This document shows, piece by piece, positions 42,487 through 53,286 of a stretch of DNA of 64,000 nucleotides. Source of the DNA: Aricia agestis (lineage: Eukaryota; Arthropoda; Insecta; Lepidoptera; Lycaenidae); the NCBI RefSeq assembly GCF_905147365.1, contig NC_056408.1, positions 19,716,001 through 19,780,000 on the forward strand. Reading direction: 5' to 3'. Positions within the stretch are counted from its first letter, which is position 1, and each line of letters starts with the position of its first letter. Below the pieces are notes generated by a model. That model searched no databases. It was not told where the DNA came from and saw only the letters and a program-made list of their open reading frames with translations. The translations under genes and the position numbers were made by a program.

Positions 42487-45291
42487 CACATACAAGTATT
42501 TGTGCAATCTAGGCGGCCAAAAGTCCCTTTTTTCAACTAACAATGACAGTCATAAAACCGGTTTCCCCGAAAAAATTACCTGCCTGACCACAATATTCGC
42601 TACCCCCAACCCCGCCATCGCTTACCCTGCACCCGTACCGTCAGTCGGAATTGTAACGTTGCATCAGTTGTACGTATCTATTCACGGCGCTACTCCAAAC
42701 TCAGAAACTTTAAAGTGTTTTTCAAAGTGTTTGAATTTATTTTACAAATTGAAAGTGATGGATTCTGTTAGTGCAGGTAAGAAACTTACAAATTACATTA
42801 TTAAAGTTAAAATAAACTAATAAACTTGAAATATATTTGAATAATAACAGAACACCTTTTTCATACAGTGATTTTCTTAATTTTTTTCTTTACTGGGGTT
42901 TATGTTTATGTATCGGGTTAGATCGGGTTATGATTATTGATATATTTATTATATTGAGTATTTTTCTCCTAATTACCATTAAAAATATCTCCGGAAATAT
43001 CCGGATAAGTTCATTTTTTTGAGTTCGAAGATAAAATATAAAAAATGCAATTTATTGTTAGTGACTCGTTACTTAACGTACCCTTGTTTTAGGCTCACCG
43101 GGTGCATCAGGAGTGAGGGTAGTGACCCGCAAATACTTGTACGATCTTATGAAGGAAGAAAATTTGCCTAATTTTGATGCAAAATTAAACTATTTAAAAG
43201 ATGAAGTTTTATCGTGTGAAGAATATAATGAAAATCAACTTGCTAAGTTAAAACGTGATTTTGCCCATTTTAAATCAGAAATGAAACAAAGGTGGGCCAA
43301 AGGTCACTATAAAGAGGACGTATTTGTCAAATACAACCGATCATGGCTGGATGGTACGTTTGAAATCCCTATTGTTGAGGCTGCACAAAAACGAACAGGT
43401 CGACCATCTAAATCGTTTGAAGAGGCAAGTGAGAGGAGTAAAAGACGAAAGACCGAAGAACTTCGTTCCGGTTTTGACAAGGAAATCATCATACATGCTG
43501 CGCAGGTAGAACTGGGGAAATCTGGTAAAAGAGATGCATCTAATGTTCTCAAAGATATCACGAGTACTCCGACACGAGCCAGTAAATACAAGAAAGCATT
43601 TTATCTCACAAAATCTTCCAAAGAGCACCATGCTTTGACACCAATGCAAGCTTTGCAAATGTTTGTAGACGCTGATTTGACACAAGGTCAATATGAAATA
43701 ATAAGAAAAACGAATAGGAAGTTTTTCCCTTGTTACAGTGTCTTACAAAAAGCCAAAAAGAAATGCTATCCGCCCAAAGAAACTTGCACAGTAACTAGTG
43801 CCAGTGCCGAAGCTCAGTTACAACCTTTAATGGATGTTACCGTTAGGCGTTTATCGAAATACCTAGAAGAGGTTTTGTTAACTTTAAAGGAAGAAGAGCG
43901 GGAGTGCATTACTTTAATAAGTAAATGGGGCTGCGATGGATCCCAACAGTCAAAATATAAACAAAAACACGAAAATGACTCAAATTCAGACGCAAATCTT
44001 TTTCAAAGCTGTTTTGTGCCCCTTCAGTTAGCTTGTGGAGACAATAACAAAAAAGTATTATGGAAAAATCCAACGCCTTCTTCACCGAGATTTTGTCGAC
44101 CAATAAGGTTCCGGTTTATAAAGGAAAATAATGACGTCACTGAAGAGGAAATAAGATATATTAAGAGCTCTATTAGCTCTTTAGCTCCAACCGTAGTTGA
44201 TATAGGCGGAAAGAAGTTTTTTATAAAGCACACATTTATAATGACAATGGTAGATGGAAAGGTCTGCAATGCAGCCACAGGTACAAAGTCTACTAGTAAG
44301 TGCTACATTTGTGGAGCATCAACTAAAGATTTCAATGATTTAAATAATTATACGACTGAAGTAAATTTTGCAGCTCTTGAATTCGGGTTATCGGTACTTC
44401 ATGCTAGAATTCGAATATACGAAAGTATTTTACACTTAGCTTACAAACTAGAAGTAAAAAAATATAAAGAAAGAAAAACGCAAGAAGAAAAAGATCAAGA
44501 AGCAAGAAAAAAGAAATATATACAAGATAGGTTTCGAACAGAAACTGGTCTTTTGGTTGATATGCCTAAACAAAATTTCGGTAACACTAATGATGGTAAT
44601 ACAAGTAGAAGATTTTTTGAGAATCCAAGATTAGCCTCAGAAATAACAGGAATTGACTATGAACTAATTTATAGGCTAAAAGTTATATTGGAAACAATTT
44701 CAAGCGGGTTTCAAATTGATCCTATAAAATATAAAAATTATGCATTAGAAACGGCTCGTCTTTATGTACACCTATATAATTGGCATCCTATGACGCCAAC
44801 AATGCATAAAGTCTTGATCCATGGCGCAGTCATTATAGAAAACGCACTATTACCCATCGGGCAGCTCTCTGAGGAGGCTGCTGAAGCTCGCAATAAACAT
44901 TTTAGAAGTTACCGCCAAGATTTTGCGAGGAAATTTTCTAGGGAAAGTTGTAATGAAGACATATTTAACCGTCTTCTACTTAGTTCTGACCCATTATTAA
45001 GTAGTATGCGTGAGGTCAAAAAAAGAAAAGCTAATACATTTATGCCCGAAACGTTGGATATGTTAGTATCTGAAGAACCCAATATTGTAGAAAATTCTTC
45101 AGAAAGCGAAGGAGATTAATCTTTTAGTCAAACTTTTTTTTTTCGTTTTTTAAATATAATATGTACCCTTTTTTGTGAATATACGCATAATTATTTTCAA
45201 ACTTGTATTATTTTCTTATTTGTATTGATTGGATAACAATAAAGCAAGAAAATAATTTTGGCCGCCTAGATCGCACAAATACCTGTATGTG
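42487..45291 (+). mobile_element. RAG1/Transib-like DNA transposon, 2,805 bp, complete
   Basis: The terminal inverted repeats are 36 bp with two mismatches, starting CACATACAAGTATTTGTGCA on the left and CACATACAGGTATTTGTGCG on the right (read inward). Both continue ATCTAGGCGGCCAAAA. CGCTG lies on both sides (42482-42486 and 45292-45296). A GC-rich 5-bp duplication and ends starting CAC are features of Transib elements and of RAG signal sequences. Taking out the element and one CGCTG restores the BEL pol frame exactly (N-R-W-L-L-G-R). One spliced gene fills the interior and is open. Confidence 0.93.
42758..45119 (+). CDS. RAG1/Transib-like transposase, 681 residues predicted
   Basis: Exon 1 (42758-42776, MDSVSAG) has donor GTAAGA. 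Exon 2 (43093-45119) follows acceptor TTGTTTTAG, and the phases agree. Against mouse RAG1, from memory, these line up: GCDGSQ, Asp288 (RAG1 D600); MVDGKVC, Asp394 (D708); CYIC, Cys410 and Cys413 (C727, C730); HKVLIH, His578 and His583 (H937, H942, same spacing); SEEAAEARNKHF, Glu604 (E962). The N-terminal 200 residues are charged with a GRPSKS patch and no recognised domain. No RAG2-like gene is present. No stop or frameshift is seen. It would cut at the element ends by hairpin-type DDE chemistry. The family is common in insects as unnamed proteins; calling it Transib rather than a sister lineage is inference. Confidence 0.85.
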
Positions 45292-45447
45292 CGCTGGCTG
45301 CTTGGACGTGTGGTCCACCTCTACCCTGGCTCAGATGGCATCGCGCGAGTAGCAGACATCCAGACGACCTCAGGGACTCTACGGCGCGCCTACAACCGGC
45401 TCTGCCCGCTACCTGTTTTGGAATCTTCGCTTCCAACGGGGCCAGCA

Positions 45448-45603
45448 TGTGAAGTAGCAGCAAACTTAAGTTAAAATAAAATAATATGTGAAGTGGCAAC
45501 ACTGCGCTTCCGCCCGGCGTAGGCGCCATCATCTGTGTCTTGCATTTTGACATTGACCTTTTCGTTTCCGCGCTCTGGCTGGTACTTGTGCCAGCCAGAG
45601 CGC
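45448..45603 (+). repeat. 3' LTR of the BEL element, shared portion
   Basis: One base differs from 36056-36211. Beyond 45603 about 95 bp of unmatched DNA precede the point where the host transposon's coding resumes. Confidence 0.75.
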
Positions 45604-46854
45604 CGCGTGTGAACTCTCTTTCCAAAAATATATTTTGTCAAGTTCCTAATTAATTATCTTTGTTATTGAATACAAATCGTTCTATTGGAATACTTTTTTC
45701 ATTTATCGCCTTTACAATATCAAATATGAACTGGACCATAAAGTAGAACATCTTGTGCTCTGGAGCGATTGTTGTGGGGGCCAAAATCGCAACATTAAAA
45801 TAGTATTGATGTTAAAAGCGGTCTTGAATTCCCATTCCACGTTAAAGACGATAACTTTTAAATATTTGGAATCGGGACACACATTTTTACCGAATGATAC
45901 AGATTTTTCCAAAATAGAAACAATGCTGAAATACCATGAAAGGATATACACAGTCAATGAATATATTAATATTATTAAACATTGCAAAAAACAACATCCA
46001 TTACAAGCTTACCGAATGGAAAAAAATGATTTTATGGGGACCAAAACACTTGAAAAGAATACAGTAAATAGAAAACTTTTTGTATCCAAAGAAAAAGTTA
46101 ATTGGTTAAAGACAAAGTTGATTTTAATAGATAAGGACGATAAATTTCATGTTTACATGAAAGCCGATTCTGATAATTTCCATCAACTGCATATTGGAAA
46201 AAAGTTAAAAGGTAAATACTTGGAGATATAAGTGAGAAAGACCTTGTTTTATTGTGGCCCAACGGCAAGGTAATCCCTCAACCCAAGTTGGATGATCTTA
46301 TGTCCATGTTAGATTTGATCCCAAAAGATTGTCAAGACTTTTATAAGTCTCTAAAGGGTAGTTCTAACATCACAGAAGACATAGATGGCTACGACGGAGA
46401 TCTTGATTTTATTCCCGAGGAGGATGATGACTAGGGGAGACGGGGAGACTTGTTCCCTTGGGAGACTTGATCACCCAGTGACAAATCAAAAACTAAACGC
46501 TTTTTCTATTTCTTACATTGGCAACATAACTCTTTGTTGTCTATGGTTAACCAAAAACGTCACTTTAACATCTTTATCTAGACAACTTCAGAGCAGTGCA
46601 GCCATTTTTATTTTCCTGTGTCAGCATTTGTTTCGTTAAGTTTTTCATTTGTTTTTTTTAAATAACTGAATGAATAATTCCCTGTGTATGTATCAAAATC
46701 ATTAAAAGTAGTTTATTAAAGTTTGCATTTACATGTATTTTATTTGATTAACGTTTTCTCTTGACATGAAAAAAATATATTTTTTAAATGAGCACTCCCG
46801 GGTACACTTGATCACGGCAAGATGGGGTAAGGTTGGGTCGCCTAAGATCGGATG

Positions 46855-47684
46855 TGACATAAGATCGGATGCATGGAATAACTCACAAACTAGGCAATAT
46901 TTTCTACTGCTGGCAACACTACTAGATCCGCCATTTTATCCTGCCCCTCTCCTCACACTGTGGCCGGCCAGCCACCAGACGGGACGTGCACACAAGTGAT
47001 TCGGCAGAAAAGGTGTATTTTGTGAGAAAAATCATCGATCCGATCTTACCTACAAAACTTTGATGGCACATTGTGGTGAGTACTTTCATTTTACTATTGT
47101 AATTAATTATTTTGGGGCAGAATTAGCGAATAATCTTTCGATCTGTATACTTTGATTATGCCTAGGACGTTCACAGCCCAAGATCCGGTCTTCCCTCTAC
47201 ATGCCGAAGATCGGACTATATCCGAAATAGTCAGTGGTTATCAAGAGTTCAAGCCCACTATATTGAAATTAGTTTAAATACGTAACTACGTATTCCCACT
47301 AACCCACTAATAATACGAATGTGAAAGTGTTTGTGTGTGTGAGGGTGTGTGCATGCGTGTAAGTTTGATACCTTTTCACGTTCAAACGTCCGAATGGATT
47401 TGAATTATACTTGGCACATAGATAGATTACAAAATAAATCGCTATAACACGTAATAATCCTTACATGGTTCTATCAAAATCCACGCTAAGTCGCGAAGTT
47501 GAAGAATATTATTTCCATTTTAATTGACTTTTTTCTGGTTGAGGCTTGGGGCAAATTTTGTTTTAAATGCAACTGATTTTAAATATCAAGCTAATATTTT
47601 TTGAAGTCACAAACACTTTTTTACGCTTTTCTCGTCTTAAAATATCTTTAAATTAAACATTAAAATGTTATTTATAGATAAAAG
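46855..47684. other. 5' flank of the inner pogo gene
   Basis: Non-coding DNA with several AAGATCGGA/TCCGATCTT words, which could be transposase-binding sites or promoter elements, plus a GTGTGTGTGAGGGTGTGTGC tract near 47330. No gene supported. Confidence 0.5.
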
Positions 47685-50600
47685 ATGCCTACGAAATACG
47701 AGAGGACTTCGCTTCGGGCAACCTTTTACACTGAAGAAGCCTTAAAAGAAGCAGTAGAGAGGGTAAGAAACAAAGAATTGACAAACTATGCAGCATCCAA
47801 AATGTATGGCATACCTACCTCAACTCTTAATGATCGAGTTTTGAGCAAATCTGGATTAAAGAGTAAAACTCTAGGAAGATCACAAGCAATTCCCACAGAA
47901 ATGGAAGCTCGTTTGGCTTTATGTCTGCGCACTATGGAAAAATGGGGTTGGGGCTTGTCTAAAGAGGAAGTACTGGATACAGTGGCAGCTTTTGTAAAGG
48001 TAAATAAATTACAAACTCCATTTAAGGATGGCAGACCAGGTATCAAGTGGTTCATATCTTTTAGAGAACGACACAAATTATCTGTTAAGAAACCACAAGC
48101 TGTGGAGATTCTTAGGAAAAGAATGACGGATCCATTCGTCATTGACGAGTACTTTACTCCTTGACGAAACATCTGTTGCACTGGACCCATCAAAAACCAA
48201 AGTGGTAGGTGCAATTGGCCATCCAAGTACAAGGACTACAGCAGGGTCAGGTAAAGAAAATATCACAGTATTAGCGACTGTTAATGCGGCAGGAGAGAAA
48301 TTAAATCCCTTGATTATATTCAAAGGGAAAAACGTATATGAAGAATGGATGTTGAAAGAAAAAACTAATTTTGATTTCGAGAATGCATATGCTGCTAGTA
48401 AACGCGGATGGATGGAGGCGGATATTTTTTTTAACTACATGGCAAATCAAGTGTTACTGGGTATAGGAACGGAAAGGCCTCAACTTATGGTGTAGGTACG
48501 ATGGCCATGTGACTCATGTCGATGAGAGAGTAATAGCCTTAGCAGCAGAAAACGGCCTGACTATATTAAAATTGCCAGCACATACTTCTCATCTACTACA
48601 ACCACTAGATTTAGCGGTATTTAAATCATTTAAAAGTATATGGGACCGAAAACTTGTGGTCTGGCAGCGAGAGAATATTGGTATGAAAGTACGCAAGCAA
48701 GCCTTCACCCAATTATTTGCAGAAGCTTGGCATAAAATAAGTCCAGAAGTAATAAGAAACGGTTTCAAAAAGGCAGGGATCCACCCATACAATCCCGACG
48801 TCGTTCCAATAGACAAATTTGACCAAGCTGCTTACAAAAGGTGGCAAAAACATGTTAGTGGAAATCCTCAAAACTCTGTAGTATCTAAAAATATTTGCGT
48901 CCAATCGCTTGTGCAATTATGTTTGGGTGTAATAAACAAAACATCAAACCGCAGCCCCTCTTCTTGCACCGTAAATGTGAGGCCTATTATTGCAGAAGTA
49001 ACTGAACCGAACGAAGCAACGAGTTTTGAAGACTTGCTACTTCAAAAAATAAAACAACAATCAAATGGCAAGACTGTTAATAAATTAACTCGCGTAGCCA
49101 AAGGGTCAGAAGTTATTACACGAACATATCTAGAAAAACAAAAAGAGACAAACGAAGAAATATTACGTAAGAGTAAGTCTGCTGCTGACGGAAACCTGGA
49201 TCATCTGGAATACAGAATACAACTAAAAATTCCAAAACAAAAAATAGCACCTCCACAAAAGGAAAAGGTGTTGGTAAAAAGACGAAAACTACAAAACAAT
49301 CAAATAACTCAAAGATAGAAAAGAATTCATACGATATAGAACAAAACACTGAAATCATCACATCTGAGATACAGAACATAAATAAAAAGGCAAAGAATTC
49401 AGTCCAAAACCAAAACAATAGCACCTCCACAGGAAAAGGAAAGAGTGTTGGTAAAACAACAAAAACTACAAACCAAACAAGTAACTCAAACACAAAAAAG
49501 GATTTAGATGATATAAAACAAAATAAAGTGATGAAAAAAAACATCAAACAGAAAAAAGGAAACAAAACAGAGTAAAACAATAACAAAGGCAAATCCGTCA
49601 AAGAAAATTAAAAGATCACCAAGTATCGCTTCGACATTTGTTGACAGTGATGAAATGAAGACACACAGTGATTCAGATTTACAAGATTTACCAAGCGACT
49701 TTTTTACTTCCCATGACCAACTATCCCGATCCCATTATGTCAACTATCCCGAAAGACAAGAAAGAATTGTTACTACGAAAAATAGAGATTGAAAGAATAG
49801 TAAAAGAGATTCGTGCAGAAGAAAAAGAAATCGAGAATACAAAAAACAACACAAAAAGCTATACAGTAATGGATAAGAAAATTTTGAAAAGGAAAGAAAA
49901 TATACCGATACAAACAAATATTATGACACAAGACAGAGATGCCACAAAATATCCAAACAAGGAAGAAGATCAGTCAAAAAAGAAAATTAATATAATTTCA
50001 TCGGTTCCAGTGACCCGCAATGAATCAGCTTTCGCTAAATATTCAATCCGAAACCTAGAAATGATCGATCCCAGCAGTGACTTTTTTACTTCCCAAGATT
50101 TACCAAGCGACCTTTTTACTTCCCAAGAACTCATTATGTCCACTATCCCGAAAGACAAAGAAGAATTGTTCCTACGAAAAAAAGAAATTGAAAGAATAGT
50201 AAAAGAGATTCGTGCAGAAGAAAAAGAAATCGAGAATACAAAAAACAACACAAATAACTATACAGAAATGGATAAGGAAATTTCAAAAAAGGAAAGAAAA
50301 TGAAAGGAAAAGAAAACATACTGATAAAAACAAATATTATGACACAAGAAAAAACTCAAGATAGAGATGATACAAAATATCCAAACAAGAAAGAATATAA
50401 GTCAAAAAAGAGAATTAATATAATTTCATCGGTTCCAGTGACTCCCGAAGAATCAGCTTTCGCTAAATATTCAATACGAAACCTAAAAATTATCGATCCC
50501 AACAGTGACCTCCACAATCCAAATCCAAACAAATCCTTTGCAGGCATCCAAATAAAAGGAGAAAAACAGGTAAACACAACTGAACATCCGAAACAGCCAA

Positions 50601-50884
50601 CCCTCTACGATGTTGGTGACACAGTACTTACCAGATATTTAAAAAAAAATTGGAATTATTATGTAGGTACAATTAAAAGAGTGGACACGAAAGAGAAAAA
50701 ATATACTATCTCATTTCATAGAGCTGTTGGAAAGAATGAAAATGTGATGTTTGTTGTCCCTAAGCGAATAGATGAAGACTATGTTCCTGAAGAAAACATA
50801 GTAAAAACGATTGAGTTACTGCAGATAAAGGAGAATCCTCTTCAGTATGTACTGCTGAATGATGAAGATAGCGTTTATTTTTAA
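47685..50884 (+). pseudogene. Pogo-type transposase, frameshifted
   Basis: The ATG at 47685 starts MPTKYERTSLRATFYTEEAL, followed by an HTH_psq-type motif (NYAASKMYGIPTSTLNDRV) and a CENP-B-like HTH (GIKWFISFRERHKLS). Two frameshifts (near 48160 and 48495) separate the DDE parts: LLDETSVAL (first Asp), YDGHVTHVD (second) and HLLQPLDLAVF (third). A Lys/Glu/Asn-rich tail with internal duplications follows 49318 in several frames. The last segment contains LYDVGDTVLTRYLKKNWNYY and FVVPKRIDEDYVPEENIV, a C-terminal module I associate with insect pogo proteins. Damaged and not translatable as one protein. Confidence 0.82.
49683..50510. repeat. Tandem duplication of about 415 bp in pogo coding DNA
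   Basis: The block starting TTACCAAGCGACTTTTTTAC at 49683 recurs from 50098. Both copies contain ACTATCCCGAAAGACAA and GAGATTCGTGCAGAAGAAAA. A separate duplication of about 165 bp (marker AATAGCACCTCCACA) lies at 49245-49500. Confidence 0.8.
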
Positions 50885-51361
50885 TTTAAGTAAACTATGC
50901 CTGTAACTACTTACCAAAAATTGCAATAATACGTTAAATTTTATGATAAGAATTTTACTATTTGGATTTTTTTTTGTTAACACTAGTTAGTGCCAAAGTT
51001 GACAAGGTATGCTGAATCTGTAGGCTAGCTACATTTTAATTTTTACCAGTTATCTGAGGGTATATAAAAAGACTGTTAATTTTTTGAGACTGATAGTTAA
51101 AAGGTATATTTTTTTATAAGAGTAATAATTATTTGTTTTTTATTGTACAACTTTCCAAATAAAATTGATTAACCTATCAGGTAGTTTTTATTTCTATTGT
51201 AATAGGTCCTATTACAATGCCCACACTTATTATTATTTTATGCATCACAATTTTAATGAAAGTAATATTTGTAAGTCAGTCCTGACTCCTGAGTAGTACC
51301 TTTCTCAGATTACAAGTTAAAAAAAATTTAGAAACTAAAATATGTGCTTTTATATATTGTT
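50885..51361. other. 3' DNA of the inner pogo element
   Basis: AT-rich non-coding DNA with an AATAAA (51159) about 275 bp after the pogo stop codon, a possible polyadenylation signal. Nothing else recognised. Confidence 0.4.
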
Positions 51362-51363
51362 TA

Positions 51364-52656
51364 CGAGGGGTGATCCAAAAGTAATGATAATCAGTTATAT
51401 CTAGTGCACACAAAAATACAAAAAAAATATCAGTCACTTGCTCAGTTACCCACTAGTTCAGAAAAAAAAAATCATATAAATAGGCCACGATTCCCGGGAG
51501 CTACATTCATTTGAATACGGACTGTCAAGGAGTGAACATCAAAATGGAAAAACACGAAATCAGAGCTGTCATTAAATACCTCTGCTTGAAAAAAATGTCT
51601 ACAAAAGACATACACAGCGACTTGGTGGAAACATTAGGGGACTCTTCTCCTCCATATTCCACAGTTGCACGCTGGGCTTAGGAGTTTAAGCTGGGAAGAA
51701 CATCGACGGAAGACGAACACCGCGAAGGACGCCCATCGACGTCCCTCACTGAAGAAAATGTGAAAAAAGTTGAAGAAGTTGTATTGGAAGATCGAAGAGT
51801 GACTATCAGGCATGTAGCTGAGGTCACAGGGCTCTCATATGGCAACATTCAAAGAATCCTTGCAAACGAATTGCATATGAGAAAGGTCTCCGCGCGTTGG
51901 GTACCGAAAATGTTAAACGACGAGCAAAAGAAGAAACGAGTCGACATGTCAAGTGCAAATCTCGAAAAGTTCAAGGCAGACAAGGATAATTTTTTGTCAC
52001 GTTTTGTGACCATGGACGAGACCTGGGTCCACCATTTTGATCCTGAAACAAAACAACAATCAATGACATGGAAACGATCCGATGAACCGACTCCGAAGAA
52101 ATTCAAAGTGTCAAGCTCAGCAGGGAAGGTTATGGCGTCTGTTTTTTGGGACGCTGAAGGAATAATCATGGTGGACTACTTGGAAAAGGGGGCCACTATT
52201 ACAGGCTCCTACTATGCAGAACAAATAAGAAGATTGCGGGAGGCTATTAAGGAGAAAAGGCGAGGCAAACTGCGGGCTGGAGTACTGTTCCATCAAGACA
52301 ACGCACCGGCTCACAAAGCTGCAATTGCCATGACTGCCATTCAGGAAGCGGGCTTTGAGCTGGTGGAACACCCCCCCTATTCACCAGATCTAGCCCCCAG
52401 TGACTTCTATCTCTTTCCACGACTCAAGGAACACCTCCGAGGCAAGAAACGATGATAGCGACGTGATGGCCGCGGTTGAGGACTTTTTTGAGAGTCAAGA
52501 TAAAGATTTTTTTTCTAAGGGAATTTTAGGTTTGGAAAAGAGATGGACTAAATGACATATAGACTTGCTTGGAGACTATGTTGAGAAATAAATTTATTTT
52601 TCTATTTTATTCCTTGTGTTTATTATTGATTATCATTACTTTTGGATCACCCCTCG
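51364..52656 (+). mobile_element. mariner element, 1,293 bp
   Basis: Ends CGAGGGGTGATCCAAAAGTA are perfectly inverted for 30 bp and flanked by TA (51362-51363 and 52657-52658). Length and gene order are those of a full-size mariner. It lies in the 3' part of the inner pogo. Confidence 0.96.
51544..52555 (+). pseudogene. mariner transposase with one nonsense codon and a late frameshift
   Basis: ATG 51544 reads MEKHEIRAVIKYLCLKKMST. The first HTH includes YSTVARWA, then TAG at 51679-51681 where a sense codon is expected, and EFKLGRTSTEDEHREGRPST. Catalytic motifs follow in the same frame: TMDETWVHHF, LFHQDNAPAH and YSPDLAPSDFYLFPRLKEHL, the D34D arrangement. A one-base shift after LRGKK (near 52450) brings a stop early; the remaining C-terminus (DSDVMAAVEDFFESQDKDFF) reads in another frame to 52555. 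Near-intact with perfect ends, so it was probably active recently. Confidence 0.94.
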
Positions 52657-52658
52657 TA

Positions 52659-53189
52659 TATCTACTATCTAATGACGCTATGACTATCCAATCTAAGGTA
52701 TGTGTACCTTTTCATTATTTATTCCTAAGACTCGAAGGATAAAAGTTTGAGAAACTTAATTAGGATGAGGAGGGAAGACCGGACTATAAAAACGCAAAAA
52801 AAAAAGAAAAAGAATCGTATGTGTCAAATCTTTTGAGTAATTTTTGACCGGATCATTGATAAATGTATGGACGTAAGTCCGGATGTTTTCCTAATGTGTA
52901 CTTTATTATTAAACGTATAGAACTGAAGATACCACATAGTCCGATCTTCGGCTGAAATGTTTTTTTCTTCACTATGGTAAGTTGAAAAAGTCTGCTTTTT
53001 AAACGCTTAATTTGCTTAGAAAAATATCATCTAGCGCAAACCAAAAATTAGGGGTTAAACAATATTTCTTTGTCATCAATTTACAGAAGACCGCAAAAGA
53101 AAAACGACATCGAATCAAGAGAAATAAAATAAAAATGCAGCACCTCTAAAATTTTCGGCTAATGCGTCCGATCTTAGGCGACCCAACCT
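52659..53189. other. 3' subterminal region of the inner pogo
   Basis: Non-coding, with GACCGGACTATAAAAACG (52772), GGACGTAAGTCCGGATG (52870) and AGTCCGATCTTCGGC (52940). These echo words of the 5' end and may be binding sites. Confidence 0.5.
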
Positions 53190-53286
53190 TACACTTGATT
53201 CCGGGATCAAGTGTCCCCCATCAACCAAGTCAATACATTCAATTTGTCAGTTTTTTTTCGTTTATTTTAGGTTAGGTAATTATAAA

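Larger units (their letters stand above)
37353..45474 (+). pseudogene. BEL/Pao gag-pol polyprotein
   Basis: ATG 37353 (MSVSCEDSSKLTVEENERK) opens gag. A 5-base duplication in GCTGTGTGCTGTG near 37970 shifts the frame, which resumes as DRFNNDRVLVNSHI. Then come the Cys/His region (CINCLRSGHKERDC), aspartic protease (VRALLDNGSTASFI), reverse transcriptase (LCGDIEKMYRQI; DFYIDDY), RNase H (FCDASGQAYSAC; VVFWCDSTIVISW) and an integrase with zinc finger and DDE core (VDYAGPIL; YSDNGTNF; FNGLAEAAVKS). At RW of PPNRWLLGR the RAG1-like element cuts the gene (42487-45291). After it, LLGRVVHLYPGSDGIARVAD completes the C-terminus, with TAA at about 45474. Apart from gag's frameshift and the insertion it is largely intact. 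Confidence 0.92.
36056..45698 (+). mobile_element. BEL/Pao LTR retrotransposon carrying a RAG1-like transposon
   Basis: A direct repeat starting TGTGAAGTAGCAGCAAACTT marks the left end (36056) and the 3' LTR (45448). Between them lie gag and pol in BEL order. Pol is interrupted by 42487-45291. The right boundary is placed near 45698 because transposase coding of the host element resumes after it. TATC occurs at both candidate junctions (36052-36055 and 45698-45702) and may be the target duplication. The two LTRs match over only their first 156 bp. Confidence 0.8.
32487..46434 (+). pseudogene. DDE-like transposase gene of the 4.4-kb transposon, split by two insertions
   Basis: An exon around 32487-32642 ends in donor GTATGT and joins in phase to an exon starting at 32897 (acceptor ACTTACAG). 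The latter has a Ser/Thr/Asp-rich segment, a basic GRPKKGRKRKHPEFT patch and the start of the conserved region. Coding resumes at 35238 (KKRPREYTRTYSL, DVCRDMYINNF), with a TAG near 35382, then RKDTCNKCDTLS, and in the next frame CITFDMEKTLPLPRIPT and RGSQEVGSCISKYI to 36055. After the BEL element it continues as LWSDCCGGQNRNIK and GHTFLPNDTDF, and ends FIPEEDDD at 46431; TAA is restored if the pogo is removed. Several frameshifts. A 5' exon at 32201-32272 is possible but its phase does not fit. Confidence 0.7.
46830..53189 (+). mobile_element. Inner pogo-type element
   Basis: Ends AGGTTGGGTCGCCTAAGATC are perfectly inverted for at least 23 bp, flanked by TA (46828-46829 and 53190-53191). AAGATCGGA-type words recur inside both ends (for example 46860, 47036, 47205 on the left and 52940, 53165 on the right). 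It carries a broken pogo transposase gene and a mariner. Without the mariner it is about 5.07 kb. Confidence 0.88.

Noticed and set aside
43093..45119. The long frame as an envelope or third ORF of the BEL retrotransposon
   Set aside because: It lies inside its own inverted repeats and target duplication, and its motifs are those of a RAG1-like transposase.
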